From Chlorocebus sabaeus (Eukaryota > Chordata > Mammalia > Primates > Cercopithecidae), in contig NC_132910.1 of the NCBI RefSeq assembly GCF_047675955.1, positions 113,257,143-113,321,142 on the forward strand: a DNA stretch of 64,000 bases, read 5' to 3'. The notes under the pieces are model-generated. The model saw nothing but the letters and a program-made list of their open reading frames with translations. It was not told where the DNA came from and did not search any database. Position numbers and translations under genes: made by a program. Shown here in pieces: positions 1 through 13,310 of this stretch. How positions within the stretch are numbered: the stretch's first letter is position 1; the number at the start of each line of letters is the position of its first letter.

Positions 1-1590
1 ATAACCGCATTTCCATGTTCATTTCAACATTACTCATTTTAGTGAATTTTCTGGAGAGAGATAATATAGACATTTGATCAATCTGACTTTTTGAACTACC
101 ATAACTCTTTAAACATTTATTTAGCCGTCTCCATTTTACCTCCCATCTGCTCTCCTCCATTACTGACATCTTAAATAACTTATAAATAAGAATATATTGA
201 CATTTGAGATGACTTACAAATAAGCATACTTATTTTATTCTTATATGTCTATTACAACATGCTTTTAATGACTTAACATGGAACTGCATGTTCTAACATC
301 AATTAAAGCAATCATTCAGAAAAAACTGTGTAAACAATAACAAGTGAAATATTTTAGAATAAAAAATCTTTGTTTTGGAAAAAATAAAAATTTAGAAAAA
401 AATTTGTATGTAGTTTCAACTTCTACTCTCAAGGCTATAATTAATTCAAGGGGCACTATATTTCATATTCTTATAGAGTACAACCCAGAGGCTTGCTAAT
501 TATTTCCATCCATACCACAGAAGTTCTGATTTGGACTGCACAGTTCTTTTTGATTTTTAAGTAGTTGTATTTTACATCCAGATTTATGAATTCTGTAGGA
601 AAATAAGAAACTCAAAAAATTTGGACCAGCATTTCCCCTTCAATATTTGTCACAATAAATTGGAGTTCATTAGAGGTAATCTACATCATGTTGCCAATGT
701 TCCCACATAATCTATTTTTCAACTCGATATTCAAAAGAGTGGCACTTAATTTTATTTTATACCTGGTTTCAAGGGTCATTTAAATGTAATATGGGTATAT
801 GTATATAGATATATAAGTCTCATATATATTTTTTAAAAGAAAAGTATTGGCATGGTAGTGCTGAATTCATACAAATATTTCTTTGGAAATATTTTGGCAT
901 TCAAACTTTTTATCCATCATCCTAAATTGAGAATTGGGCTGCTATTAAATGATGGGTTCTATGCAGCCCCACAGCCTGATCACATAGGCCAACCTGATTG
1001 ATCTATATGGTTGGAAACACCATTGACCGTTCTTTTGTTGAGCAGTATGGATGGGTTTACACGCAGACCCTCTCACACAACATAGTTAACATTAACATAT
1101 AGAGCAGTTTAAAAAGCCCTACTCACTCATTAGCATCAGGTAATCTAGTTTCAGGGAGAGAATTACAAATGTAGATTACCACAATAGTGATGATATAAGC
1201 TGCAGAAATATAAGATTTCATTTTAGATATCTATGTGTATAAGGTAAAGACTTGGAAAAGAAAATGAATTTTGCTGTCAGAGGTTTTCTTTTCTCTTTTC
1301 CTTTTTTTCTTCCTACTGTAAGTGAAAATAACATTAGGTCTTCTAAATCAGAACATGTATAACCTTTGCTTTGTTTGTTTCTCTTTTTTCTTTAGAATAT
1401 TTCATCTCAAAATTAATTTGTCAATTTTAAACCTATTAAATGGGCTATACAATGCTGCATTATTTCTTAAAATAAACAATTTAAAGTTAATTGACCTTTT
1501 AAAAAGTCTAATTTAGGCACAATCTCTTGGAATTACAAGGAGATATAATAAATAGAAATATAAATAAGAATTTGTCTTTTTGAATTTGTA
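1..1590. other. AT-rich single-copy DNA
   Basis: No gene or repeat is recognised with confidence. The only frame of note (64 codons at 1322) is low-complexity and hydrophobic and lies in T-rich DNA. A short stretch at 13-37 resembles part of an L1 ORF2, but it is too short to call. Confidence 0.5.
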
Positions 1591-1592
1591 GG

Positions 1593-1612
1593 TTTTTTTT
1601 TTTTTTTTTTTT
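1593..1612. repeat. poly-T tract (20 T)
   Basis: An uninterrupted T run lies just upstream of an Alu-like relic. It may be the decayed tail of that minus-strand element or an independent A-tail. Confidence 0.8.
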
Positions 1613-1630
1613 GTAGACTTACAATTTAAC

Positions 1631-1730
1631 TTTTTTTTCTTTTTTTAGATATGAGGTCTATCTATGTTGCCCAGGATGGTTTCAACTTTCTGGGCTCAGG
1701 AAACCCTCCCAAACAGCTGAAACTACAGGT
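1631..1730 (-). mobile_element. 7SL-derived monomer / old Alu fragment
   Basis: A T-rich start is followed by a degraded minus-strand Alu block (motifs like 'tgttgcccaggatggt' and 'ctgggctcagg'). Only about one monomer is present, so it is an Alu/FRAM-type relic, clearly older than the other Alus here. Confidence 0.6.
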
Positions 1731-1827
1731 TCTAATTTCTTTTTGATGGGAATACTGACTTCCGTACTTACCTCTCACCCATTTCAATCCTCACCATCAG
1801 CTCTACTTTTAGAAATGCAAACCGCTT

Positions 1828-1890
1828 TACAGCAACTAATATAAAGCTAGGCACTCAGTGGACACTCCATAATATTTGTTGATGATTATA
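1828..1890 (+). mobile_element. L2/MIR 3'-end-like relic
   Basis: The stretch 'aggcactcagtggacactc' followed by 'atatttgttgatga' resembles the shared L2/MIR 3' tail (a '...gcactcaataaatatttgttgaa' type ending). It is short and diverged. Confidence 0.4.
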
Positions 1891-4059
1891 AATTTGTCTT
1901 GACCAGATTGCTCAGATAATTGCTTTAAATCTCCTGTGGCAGTCGAGTTACACTGTGTGAAATTTGGCATGTCAATTAGCAACATTCTCAGATTTGCATA
2001 TGGGCAGATGATGCTTTCATCAAATTAATTTAGGTCCTTCTATAAAAGACCATGACAATATTTTGAGATCCAAAATGAATCCAGTGCTAAGGACTAAAGT
2101 ATTTCAATATATCATTACTGATCCTAACTATGCCATAAGCCCTTATTATGTTACATCTGCATCTGGAGTACTTTAGATATTTTAATATTTGAGAATATTA
2201 AATCAATAAATTTACGATTCCATCTGTCAAGTCTATAAGGCCTAAAATAACCTTCTAACTTCCACCAGCTATGTTATCAAAAATAGACTACCAAATTTGT
2301 TCCATATTAATGAGATAAATGAACACAAAATGTAAAGTCACACGCAATTCAGATTTCCTTCAGTGAATTTTGTTCATTCTTTAAACGTATACATTATATA
2401 TTTATTTACTTCAAAATACTCCATATCATATGGTGATTTTTGTAGCAATAATACATCTGTGACATTAGAGTTTCTTATTCCTCCTAGAGACATGTTTACA
2501 ATCTTTTTTCTGCTTTCCTTTTTTTGAAAACCCAAGGAGGGTATTCAAGTAGGTGTAATCACACTTTTAAAAAGCCAAGGAAACAACTGGGTATAAAGGT
2601 AATAAAATAAACATTTAAAAAACATGACTATGTCCAGACTCTTTTGATTTCACTTGCTCTTTTGTTATTGTCAAGCTGTCAAATATGGGATAATTTTACA
2701 AACCTTTATTAATGCTCATAGAGTGCCGTTAATCGAAATGTTTTTTTTTTCCCCCTAAGAATCCTTCAGGTGTTTCCATTACCTCACTCAAGAAATTATA
2801 AGTAATTTCATGAGTTTTATTTTTCTTCTTTATTGGTTTTCTGTTGGTAAATGAAGGACTGGAGGAAGGCCACCTCTGAGATATACCTTTCCTGAGAGAA
2901 CAAACCTTCTCTAGAGGTCAAATTAATTCTGTTATCAAAGCAGCCCAGCCACTGAGCAGAAATATCTGTATACTGAAACCTCACAGCTTCTCAGAGGGCC
3001 ATTTCAGAAATCTAGTCACACTGAAATCATTCCTCATTCTGTCCTGGATGCAAAGGAGTACAGACCAGATCTACATTATCCACTGGAGTGCACTCAGAGA
3101 GCCAGAATGTGCTGCTTCTGAATGAACTCATTCTTCTGCAGTACTGCATGCATTGTAAATACCAAAACATATTTGAGCATGTAAACTACCATAGAATTTG
3201 TCTGTTTGTATAGTTAGTATTAATAGATTCCATGAGTACATTTCCCCCAAAAATATTCATATATTGATATGCTTATATCTATATATGTATGTATATGTAT
3301 ATGAAATATATATATTTCAAGCTGTATTGCCTGTGTCAAAAATTTGGAAACCTTTATCTGGAAACTGGGGAGAAATATTTTCTTTATCAGACATTGCCTT
3401 TATTTGAAAGTTCCTTGTTTTTAAAATATTTTTATTCTTCACTTTTTTCTGATCTCTCCCTTGAAAATGAAATTACTAATCTTTATAGAATTGCAATAAT
3501 GTTTAGTTTTACTTAAAAGTATTAAAACAAAATCATATTCACTGTATTTTAATCTTATGTCATTGCAAATATCAGACTACTTTGATCTCTGTTTTTATTT
3601 CTATCATTCTGGTTGAGAGGGATATGTTTTAAGTTTCCTGTACTTTTCTTATGAACTTTCAAGGAATTTCTTTCATTTGCGCTGCATTTCTCTATTAGAT
3701 GCTGACTCAATTACCTGTGTCATCCTACAGTTGTTTTTAGTTTTTGTCCATCGTCGATATGAAATCTAACAATGACATAATTCTATTGCTTTCGTAAATG
3801 TCCTAAAGGAAGTACTGGTCATAGCTCTACAGTCTCTTAAAATTAAATTAAAGTGAAATGATGCATTCATTTTATTCTACCTGTTGGTTCTTTCTGAAGC
3901 TATCACTCATCAGATATTTAATTCATGCTCGTTATATGCAGCAGTTAAAGGTGATGGACTCTGGAAATAAACAAATTAGGAGTAGAGATTGCCCCCAAAA
4001 CATATGGACATACTTTATTTATAAAATTAAATGACTTATGTCTATTTTTATGCATTAGG
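1891..4059. other. non-genic DNA, mostly unclassified
   Basis: AT-rich throughout except about 2850-3160, which is closer to average composition and carries no recognised repeat or coding signal. The frames at 3198 and 3289 are short, low-complexity and overlap each other out of frame. Confidence 0.45.
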
Positions 4060-4168
4060 TCCACACAGTGAAGAAACCTGGGATCTGCCACTAACTGGAT
4101 TTGTGTTTCCAGACCTTAGTATCCTCTCTAAAATGAGAGAATTGACTCTAGCATAAAGTCCATTTTCA
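4060..4168 (+). mobile_element. MIR SINE fragment
   Basis: The order of motifs fits a MIR core: 'gggatctgccactaact', then 'ccagaccttagtatcctct', then 'taaaatgagagaattgactct', matching '...gccacttactagctgtgtgacc...cctcatctgtaaaatgg'. Heavily diverged, as expected for an ancient SINE. Confidence 0.55.
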
Positions 4169-4429
4169 CAAATTAACGTTTTCTATTCCTGCTATCAATA
4201 TTATCCATCCACATTCTCCTTGATGCTTATCTGCATAGAATTTATAAAACTCATCAAAATAATTCTTAAATTAAGAATACCAATACATCATTATAGTGCA
4301 TATGTTCTAATGTATTTTTCATACTAAATTACTTCTATGATTGACAGCAGAATGCTCTGTCACCAAATGCTGTCAATTCTCCCTCAAACATGTCTCTCAA
4401 ATTCAGCCTTTCCTCTAAACCAACTGTCA

Positions 4430-4800
4430 CTGCCTAAGTCTGGGTCATCATCATTTCTCCCTTGGACTATTACAATAATAGCCTCATAACTCTCTTAACT
4501 GACACCCTGTTCCTCCTTCACTCTCGCTCATCCCCCATATAACTGTCACAGTTCTCTTTCTAAAAGTAAAATGGCTCATGCCACCTAGCTGCTGAAGAAC
4601 TTTATTATATGCAGTATAAACTTCAAATTCTATACGTTAGCATAATCTTCCCTTAACCTATTTGCCCATTCTCATTTTATATTCACACCTTTCCCACTCA
4701 ACTCCCAACTTAATTGCTCATAGTGAAGTAACCTTTGAATTTTCTTGACTTTCTATCCCTTTTTGCAACTCTCTGCCTTACTCGTGCCTGTATATGATGG
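4430..4800 (+). mobile_element. ancient mammalian repeat, L2-like
   Basis: The segment follows a pattern seen at many mammalian loci: 'ggactattacaataatagcc', then 'agttctctttctaaaa', then 'atggctcatgccac', then an 'aaacttcaaattct' block. I recognise the pattern but am unsure of its family name; L2 is my best guess. A short 'gaactcaataaatgtgg' at 5098 could be a detached 3' end. Confidence 0.45.
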
Positions 4801-6776
4801 ACACCCGGTAACGACTTTTTGATGGAACAAATGAATACATTAATATGCTGTTGTTTTCACTTGGTGTATGTGTCCTTTAAGTAGAGTATGTATTACTCTG
4901 TTTTCTCAACTCTCCACAGCAAAGGAAGTTATTCCATTTTTCTGTGCTTTCACAATATTTATACATTGTGTTCAATGGTACTATCTAGTATATATTCCTA
5001 TTTATCTGTATATGTTTAAATCAGAAATTACTATGGCAGATAGAATATTTTATTACTAATTTTATTTTCACCATTTGCTCCTGAGAGCATAGGAAGAACT
5101 CAATAAATGTGGTTGGATCAGTAAAACACATACAAATACTATAACAAATACTTTATTTCATTCTAACTCACAGAGTGGTTTCCCATTTATGAGAAAATAT
5201 AAGAAATGGCTATTTCAAATATGGAATTAAAATATTTAATTTAAGGACATTATTCTATAATGACTAATCTCTTATGAAGGACAGATAGAATCAGTGCCCA
5301 CATGATATGAGAAAAAATAAATGCATGTAAATGTCTGCAGGAAACTTGCATTAAAGTAGGTCAAAACTGTGATTCTGATAATTATGACATCAAAGTTTTC
5401 CCAACATTAATATTTAAGATTATTTAAATAAATTTAAAATATATTTATAAAAATGTGTACTTACTTAATAAGTTTAAAAATTACAGAGTTTTGACATTAG
5501 ACCATTATTTTAATTATAATAAAAATAGGATATATTTTTGCTAGACAAGATTTAAAATTAAAGTAGCAGCCACATCCAACATGAAATTTATGAGAGTAGA
5601 ATTATTTTTAAAAGTATTCAAGTTCATGGTTTTGAAGATGTCTTTTGTTTTGACAAAGTATTAGTAACTCGTTCTCAATTTTACTATCTATGGCCATTTA
5701 AAATAAACTTATCATGCTGCCTCAATAGGTCACAAGTTCCTTTAAAACTTATACTTAAATTATTCTTCAATTCAGAAATAAATGTCTTTTTGAAATTATG
5801 AGTTACACCAAAATGAGAAAAGGACATTTCGCTAAAACTGTTTGTATTAATAGTTCCTTAGCTTCTGCTTCTTGTGATCCTGAAATCATACAAATGTCAG
5901 AAATCATGTTTTACAGAGTATTTTGTATAATAAAGAGTTTTATTATTACTTCACAAATCAATAAATCTTAACCTTTTAAAAAATATCCTGATATGATTTG
6001 TGGATTAAGTTTTTGTTAAAGATTACTACATATTTGGCTTTAAAGTCAAATTATTCATGCATAGAAAACTGAATGAGTCTAATAGTAGCAGCACCTTTTT
6101 TAATGATTTGGGGTGTGTATGGTTTTGTTCTGCACATATTGTTACCAAGTTCAGTAAGTGTTAATAAAAATGAAAAAGAAAAATTATAGTTAATCTTCTG
6201 CTCACGGAATGTAATAAACCTTTGGTGAGGGCTACGCTACATGCTGTGAGGATGACCCTCAAGTAGCTTTCAGTACAGAAACTGAATGAAAAATAAATGT
6301 AATGCAGAAACATCAAACCATGTTTTAATAAGGATTCAAATGAGAGATTATATCTAATTGGAGAGAAAGAAAGAGTTTCAGAATTAGGGGGCAAAGAAAG
6401 ACCTACAAGGATAAAAAGATTTCTTGAAATAAATGTGAAGAAAGAGATCATGCTCAATATAAGTAGCAGGATTAATAAGAACATGGAATGCAAATGTCTT
6501 CTTAAAATGCCTACACTGATGTAGTTTACCTACATAGTCACCAAAGGGAAGAATTTAAAACATCGGTGTTTTCAGTAAAATTGGGTACATGCAAAGGGTA
6601 TATTCAGTTATCTAATCAAAGATATATCAAAAATGACCGTCCAACATAGGACAGACCTTCAGTTTCTTTCATTGCCTGTACGAAAGTGAATAAGAGACAT
6701 CTTCATGTGTTGGTTTAGTTTGATAATGAAGTCCTTACATTTGGAATTCCTGTTGATGCTTGGATTTCTCACACTA
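4801..6776. other. AT-rich single-copy DNA
   Basis: No gene found. The minus-strand frame at 6161-6493 (110 codons) starts in no recognised context, has a low-complexity composition and matches no family I know. Confidence 0.5.
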
Positions 6777-7072
6777 CATTTGCACCCCCTTATTCATGAA
6801 GAATATATTCCCAGATGGGGATGCCAAAAACTGTGGATACTACAAAACCTTGTATACACTATACACACATACATATAAGTTTAATTTATAAATTATACAC
6901 AATAATATACTAACACCAATAACTAATAATAAAATTGAACAATTATAAAAATATATTATAATAAAAGTTACTTAAAATTTATATATTGTTTATTTTTGAA
7001 ATTTTTTGTTTAATATTTCAGGACCACAGTTGACCCATGTAAGTGAAACCATTAATAAGGGGAGAAGTGCTG
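6777..7072 (+). mobile_element. MER2-like nonautonomous Tigger element
   Basis: Both ends are recognisable. The left end reads 'cacccccttattcatga' and the right end 'aataaggggagaagtgctg', matching the inverted '..ccccccttatccgcg' / 'cggataaggggggactactg' termini of MER2. Between them lie 'agtttaatttataaatta' and 'caataactaataataaaat', typical of the MER2 interior. The length of about 296 bp compares with my recollection of about 345 bp for the full element, so small deletions have occurred. It is a cut-and-paste TcMar-Tigger derivative with no coding capacity. Confidence 0.75.
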
Positions 7073-8884
7073 TTAAGTATTTGATAAGCAATCTCTTCCC
7101 AGGAGAGGTTAGGTTGGATGGCATTATGTTGCAATTTACTTATCTTTTATGGTATTGACTTCCTTTTCAAAACCAATATTGGAGGTATTGTTGGTGATGC
7201 TGTTCATTCTAGTTTTGGGAGAGGAGAGTCCAGGTAACAAGATAAAGGAACGCAGAAATCATTTTGGTTCTTTTTCCACTTTGCCTTTAAAAACTCTGGA
7301 TGCAAGAAAAATGTGAGAAAGCAGGTAATAAATATTAATAATAATAATAGGTGTCAGCAATTAGCTATGTGTCATCCCTCTCTCCTTACCATATGTTACA
7401 AGAACAAGGAAGAATTCTCTAATAGCCACAACAGTTGAATTAAGACATGGATGGCTTTGAGAACCAAGGAGGCTTAATTCTCTGAAATGTGCAGACAGAG
7501 GCTCAATAACCACATGGTAAGGATGGTATGGGAGGAAGTCAAGCATTAGTTAGGTGGGCTTCATGTGTATGAACTGGCTGGTCTCAGAGGACCCCATCCT
7601 CAGAAAGGTCCTGTGATTAGTTTCATGCTTTACAGTCACTGCCTTGAAAATTTAGGACAAGACGCCTCACTTTCATTTACGTGGGAGTATACAAATTCTG
7701 CTGCACGGTGCTGAGTATCAGACCACTAGTATCACTAGTAGACACTTAAAGATCCTTTTGACGCCGAATTCCTTTGCTACTCGTTATTTATTTGGCAATC
7801 TAGAGTGAGAAACAACATTTGAATAATAATTTTTGAGATCATATAGGAATTAGCAGCAAGAAATATGAAAAGATAATTAAATCAACCTGTGCTTATACAA
7901 TTAATTATATTAACTAAATAGAGGAGTGCGACTTGGGCAAATAGGATAATCCTAAATTCTTATATTAGAGTTAAAGACATAAAAGGGATGGTTGTTGAGG
8001 AAACTAGGCAGAATAGCCAATTACTCTTATGACATCTATACAAATTCAAAAAGCCAAACAGGCAATTAATGATTCTAATTGTAGTAACAATACAGGACAT
8101 TATGGGATAGGTGAAGCAAGCCATTACTTGTGCAAATGCTGGAGGCTAGGTAGGCTGTTATCCATATACATGGCCCACCTGAAACAGTTAATTGTATTAG
8201 CTGTTGCTTTTTATCTTATCAAAATTGGAACTTTTACTCTACTGCTAAATCAAATGCTTCAAAAACTTCATTCATGTAAAATAAAGTTTCTTAAAAATTC
8301 AATAATATAAGTTACATATTTCACATGTTTTTTTTCACATATCTTCAGCACAAATCTAAAGATATCTGAAAGAGAAAATACTGACATAAATATTGTCTCG
8401 ATCTTCCTCCTTAGATGTCTCAAATATTCTCCACTGTGGGTGTGAGGAGTTTATTTCCCTTGAACCTTCTAAAATCCCCATTTGTAATACAGTGAAATCT
8501 GGAAAGCCCATATGGCTCAATGCAATTTTCTCATAGAAAACTCCTGCTAATAACAATTTCTATCGAGTCCCTTGGTGAAATGCAAAGCTCTTTTATCATC
8601 AGAGGTTTAGCAAAATGAATCAAAAGACAGGAGCAAAGCCATTTAAGGACTAAGGAGGATTCTACACAAATACCTTGATTTTCACCTTTGAATTTAAACT
8701 TTTAGTTTAAATGAAGTTGCATGTCACATTTATAGCTCAAATAAAAATAATTGAATACTTACTTGTGTTTGAGATATTGCGTCTCATTAAATATATGAAG
8801 ATTAAAAAAACTCAGCTTTAAGGAAAGTGTTAATATAGTCAACACTTTTTTTTAATGTGTAATTGTGAAATTTACTTATTGTGT
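7073..8884. other. single-copy DNA
   Basis: No supported gene. A short (AAT)n run lies near 7328-7350. The frames at 7361-7546 (minus), 8029-8310 (plus) and 8356-8556 (minus) match no known family and sit in unremarkable sequence. Confidence 0.5.
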
Positions 8885-8915
8885 TTGGGTTCTACAGAGA
8901 AACAGAACTAACAGG

Positions 8916-8965
<50 letters not shown>

Positions 8966-9321
8966 AAGGATTGATTCAGGTAATTATTGTAAAGCTTTGT
9001 AAGGCCAAAATCTCCATGGAAGGCAGCAGGGTAAGCTGCAGTCTGGAGACCCAGGGAAGAGTCAGAGTTCAAGTCCAAAGGCAGTCTGATGGCAGAAGTC
9101 CTTGTTTCTCAGGGAGGTCAATCTTTTTCTATTAAGGCCTTAAATTGATTGGATGAGGCCCACCCACCTTATGGAGGCTAAACTCCTTTACTGAAAGTTC
9201 ACCAATTTATATACTAATCTCATCCAAAAAATACCTTAACAGAAACATCTAGAATAATATTTGATCAAACATCTGGGCACTGTGACCCAGCCAAGCTGAT
9301 ACACAAAATTAACTATCATAC
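8885..9321 (+). mobile_element. old L1 (L1M class) 3' end
   Basis: It opens with 'tctacagagaaacagaacta' and continues with 'ggcagtctgatggcagaag', 'ttgattggatgaggcccacc' and 'ctcatccaaaaaatacctta'. It closes with 'acacaaaattaactatcat'. This is a common old L1 3' UTR-type repeat; the exact subfamily and orientation are less certain than the identity as a repeat. Confidence 0.65.
8919..8965 (+). repeat. (TG)n(AG)n microsatellite
   Basis: A perfect TG run of about 18 units (8919-8954) passes directly into a short AG run. It occupies the position in the host repeat where other copies carry TA/GA simple repeats. Confidence 0.95.
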
Positions 9322-11889
9322 TTTCTTAGAATTGTGGCTACTGGCACAAGTATTTAAGCGAAATTAATATATAAATATTCAAAATAAGTCACAGCATGCA
9401 TAACAGTATACATATAGCAGCAGCTACATTTCTGCATAATTTACCTTCTTAGAGAGCTAGATGGAGAAAATCAACAGTAATTTCTCAACTCAAAAAATCC
9501 CTTTATATTAAGGAAAAAAGTTATGTGACTGCTCCAATTCCTTTCTTTAAATTTTCTCTGAAGAAAAAACTGATTGTTCAGATTCTGCTTTTTTGTGCTT
9601 GAAGTATTTTTATTTCAAGAATAAGTGGGCCCATTTAACCAAGGAAAGAGAATTCAGAATTGAAGAAGAAAAAAATAAATAAACACATATCTCATTATAC
9701 CAGAAAAAGAACAAACTGTATATCATTTAACAGGACACAGCCTGTAAAAAGTAACATTAAAGAATATTTAATGGTACATGTAACTGAACAAATATCATGC
9801 AAAATAACTTGAGTTCCAATTGATGGGTGATGAATAAAATATTGTCTTCATCTAACGGTAAGAAATGTTTGCCTCGTTAAACAGCCTAAGGGAAACATCA
9901 ATGACTGCGCCTGGATTATGGAAGTGCAGTGGCCTATAGATGAGGGCCTAAGTCTTGACTCTCAAAGGATAAATGCGTGCAGGTTGTCTCCAGTAATTTA
10001 AATTTTTGAAAGAAACAGAAATATTATCCCCAAACACCTCGCTTAACTGGTAAAGACAGGAGAGGACCCATTAAATTTTGCTTCAAATACAAAATCATTT
10101 GATGTATGTTTTTTTCAATCTAAACATATCACAATTTAGAAGAATTACCTGATCACTACTAAAAAATAAAAATTGTAAGAAGTGTGTTATGGCGAGTAAA
10201 GTGAAGATGATTTGAATAACATTTTAGAATGCTCATGCTAAGTGTATCTAAAAACACTAAAGTTTGCAATTTGAAAGCTCTGTGTTGCTGGCAATAGAAC
10301 TAGGTCTGCAGATAGATATTAAAATAAAAAATGTTTTCCTATTAGAAAAGAGTCTTTGATCAAATAATACAATAATCGGTTTACTAAAGCAAAGGAAATA
10401 TTTCTAGATGCATCTCTATTTAAATTTCATGCAGCATAAACCATGTCCAACTGTTTCTGTCTTTTATCTAAGAAGATAACGTTCCAGATCAAAATATTGA
10501 CCTGCATAAGTAAATTCGTTCTAGATTTATGCTGAAGCTTGGATTTACCCGGAGAAATTCATATGAAAGACAAAACCTGAAGCGTGGAGAATCACACAAG
10601 AAAACGCTTAACCGTTCAGGATCTCAGATGTGTCATTGGAATGTGCTATTTGAGCTCTTGGTTTTACTCTGCTTAACTAGTTGTGAGCTGACAGTTTACT
10701 TCACCACTTTGGGTTACTGTATCTAGTTTCTTATACAATTAAGGCCTTGTATACATCATCTCCAAAGTTCCGTAATTTATAAAAGACAGCAAAAATCGTG
10801 AAAGATTTTTCAGGTTCAAAATGCATTTTAATTCTAAGGAAGAGGGGTGTCAAGAAACTAAAATCATTCACGTTTGCCCAGAAGTTTTCTACCCCAGTAG
10901 ATCTGTGTCAAAAGAAAAGATTTATAAATATATGCACACCAATGTACTTTTACCAAAAGTTCTGTAATGTTTCATTTCTGAGAGGGACACAGGATGATGA
11001 AACAATTTGTTACTCCTTATAGCTTTTATATTAAAATAAAAATTATCAAAAGATGATCTACATATAGATTAGGCATTTGATATGAAACTGTAAAGTATTA
11101 TTAAAGAGACAAATTCTGTTATGTGACATACAACTTGAATTTCTCTTTAAACATCAAACTCAGTGTTTCTGTTTACTGAAGGAAAGCCCTAAAGTTCCTC
11201 AATCAAAGTAAAATATGTAAATCAAAGTGCATGGTTTATTCTGAAGGGTTTTTGCTTGGATGTGAAAACCATCCTGCTGCTTTTTTTAATGAGAAGAAAA
11301 TTGTGTAGTTTTTTTCCTTCTCCTTTTTAAAATGGAGGATTTAATTCTACAGGGTTCCCTGTAGAAAATGATATATTTTATGAACTCTGTATAATTCCAT
11401 GTATGTGCTCGGCTGGAATAGGTTTAATTTCTATTATTGCTGTGTAGGAGATAGGGCTTGAAGAGTGAGAAATGAAGCAGAAGGTAGTTTATTGTGAAAT
11501 TGATGCTTAGTAGTTCAGTGATCCACAGTGTAGCATGTGTGAGAATCAGTGACTTACCGACCCATAATATATTTATTGACAGACCTTCATGCTACTTGCA
11601 CACAAATCAAGGAGAGAAGATGGTGATCGTACTCTATGTTAGAAGAAAATAATATTAAAGGCAAAAAACGCCTAATTGGAATTTGGAATTCTTTGAGAAT
11701 TATGTGTGTATAACATTAGAAAAAGAAACATACACATATAATAAAAAAGAAACATATACATACAGATACATCTTGACTATCATTGCATAAATTATTGTAA
11801 TTTTAGCTATTTTTCTCATTTATATGCAAGGAATATGCAAGATTCTTTTTACATGTTATTCAAAAACCATAGGAAATGATACTTTTATT
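9322..11889. other. AT-rich single-copy DNA
   Basis: No recognised repeat and no supported gene. Frames at 10529 (65 codons) and 10798 (74 codons) are adjacent but unrelated to any family I know; I treat them as chance. Confidence 0.5.
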
Positions 11890-12160
11890 TATTTGTTTAA
11901 TTATTTTAAATATGATTACACATAATTTAATTCATATATTTTAGGCTATAAAGTTTGATGAATTTTGACAAATGCATATATGTACATAACCAATTCCCAA
12001 AATAATATAAAGGCTGTCACCATTATCACCTCAAATTCTCTTTCGCTCTTTTCTAATTAATAATCCCCCTTGCCTAGGAAACTACTGTTCTAATTTCCAT
12101 CACTGTAGCTTAGTTTTTACCTGTTCTACAACTTTATATAAATACAAACCTGGACATCGC
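11890..12160 (-). mobile_element. old L1 (L1M/L1ME-like) 3' end, antisense
   Basis: 'aaagtttgatgaattttgac' followed by 'catatatgtacataacc' matches the antisense 3' region of old L1s. The C-rich 'ccccttgcctaggaaactac' and 'actttatataaatacaaacc' blocks follow in the right order. Strongly diverged, so ancient. Confidence 0.7.
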
Positions 12161-12958
12161 AAAAGACACATTAAAAATATGTTTATTTCTGTTAACATAT
12201 TCATAAAGTGTTAAGTTTTGTTCCACCAAACAAATTATCAATAGTCTTGAACTTGCAGACTCTGCTTTGTTGAGTCTATTTCATTTATATCATTAATTTT
12301 TTCAGTCTTTTATTCTCAGAAAGTAACCCAAGCTCTGTACCAATCCCTTCTAATTTAGTATATGGGAAAACACTGTATCTTCTCCATTGAGCAGCAGCTG
12401 AAACATCAGCTTTTTTCTTTCAACATTCTGTTTTCTCCCACCCCAGGATTCCTGGAATTCTCATCCACACATGGATACTCCATTGCTCAGCTAAGATTTG
12501 AGATGAGGTTATACACAGATTTTGGATTCCCATTCTATTTCTTCCTCCTTTTCGGATCTCCCTCAATTTCCAAATTGAGGACTATTGTTCCCAAACTTTT
12601 GAATCCTTCACACCATATGACTATAGCTTTCTGCTTAAGTTCCTGTGGATTGAGATGTGTCCTTAGGAGGAAACTATGGCCTTGCATAAATGACACCGTT
12701 TGCGCTGCTCCTTTAGCAGATAGATTCACTTAGATTTCTCTTGCTGTTGTTCACTTTCTAATGCCTTTGAATAGTTCTTTCAGAAAACTGCCAAGACTTT
12801 ATAATGATTGACTTTTGAAGAATTATGTCTATAAAAACTATTCTACTCTTCTAGATCCAAAACTCACGTTCTTTCATAATTTGAAATATTTATTGCTTAG
12901 AAGTGCTGTGCTAACACATGTTGTACCAAGCCCCTAACATATGCATTTGACTAAACAG

Positions 12959-12960
<2 letters not shown>
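12161..12960. other. unclassified non-genic DNA
   Basis: It contains two overlapping frames on opposite strands (12362-12733 plus, 12535-12729 minus). Neither resembles a known protein, and the antisense overlap argues for chance. Composition is mixed with T-rich patches. Confidence 0.45.
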
Positions 12961-12991
<31 letters not shown>

Positions 12992-13023
12992 TACACACAC
13001 ACGCGCACACACACACACACACA
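12961..13023. repeat. (TA)n(CA)n compound microsatellite
   Basis: A TA run passes into CA units interrupted by 'cgcg' near 13002. It lies directly against the tail side of the minus-strand Alu that follows, where a poly-T would be expected. Confidence 0.95.
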
Positions 13024-13310
13024 GAGATAATCTGTCTTTCTCTGTCACCAGGCTGGAGTGCAGTGGCACAATCTTGGCTCACTGCAACCTCCGAATCCCT
13101 GGTTCAAACAATTCTCCTGCCTCAGCCTCAACCTCCTGAGTAACTGGGATTACAGGCACGCACCACCATGCCCAACTAATTTTTGTATTTTTAGTACAGA
13201 CAGGGTTTCGTCATGTTGGCCAGGATGTTCTTGATCTCCTGACTGCATGATCCACATGCCTTGGCCTTCCAAAGTGCTAGGATTACAGGCATGAGTCACC
13301 ACGCCCGGCC
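13024..13310 (-). mobile_element. Alu (AluS-like)
   Basis: Full dimeric Alu in antisense: 'ctctgtcaccaggctggagt', the middle 'ttagtacagacagggtttcg' and the end 'accacgcccggcc'. Moderately diverged. The expected poly-T at its left is replaced by the CA microsatellite. Confidence 0.93.

Noticed and set aside
13..40. L1 ORF2-like words at the left window edge
   Set aside because: Only about 25 bases resemble 'catgttcatt..agcattact'; flanks do not continue the match, so chance cannot be excluded.
3240..3320. TATA-rich stretch as a promoter
   Set aside because: It is simple 'atatgtat' low complexity in AT-rich DNA with no downstream gene.
12362..12733. 123-codon open frame as a gene
   Set aside because: No recognised domain, an overlapping antisense frame of 64 codons, no promoter or splice context; AT-rich chance frame or old repeat.
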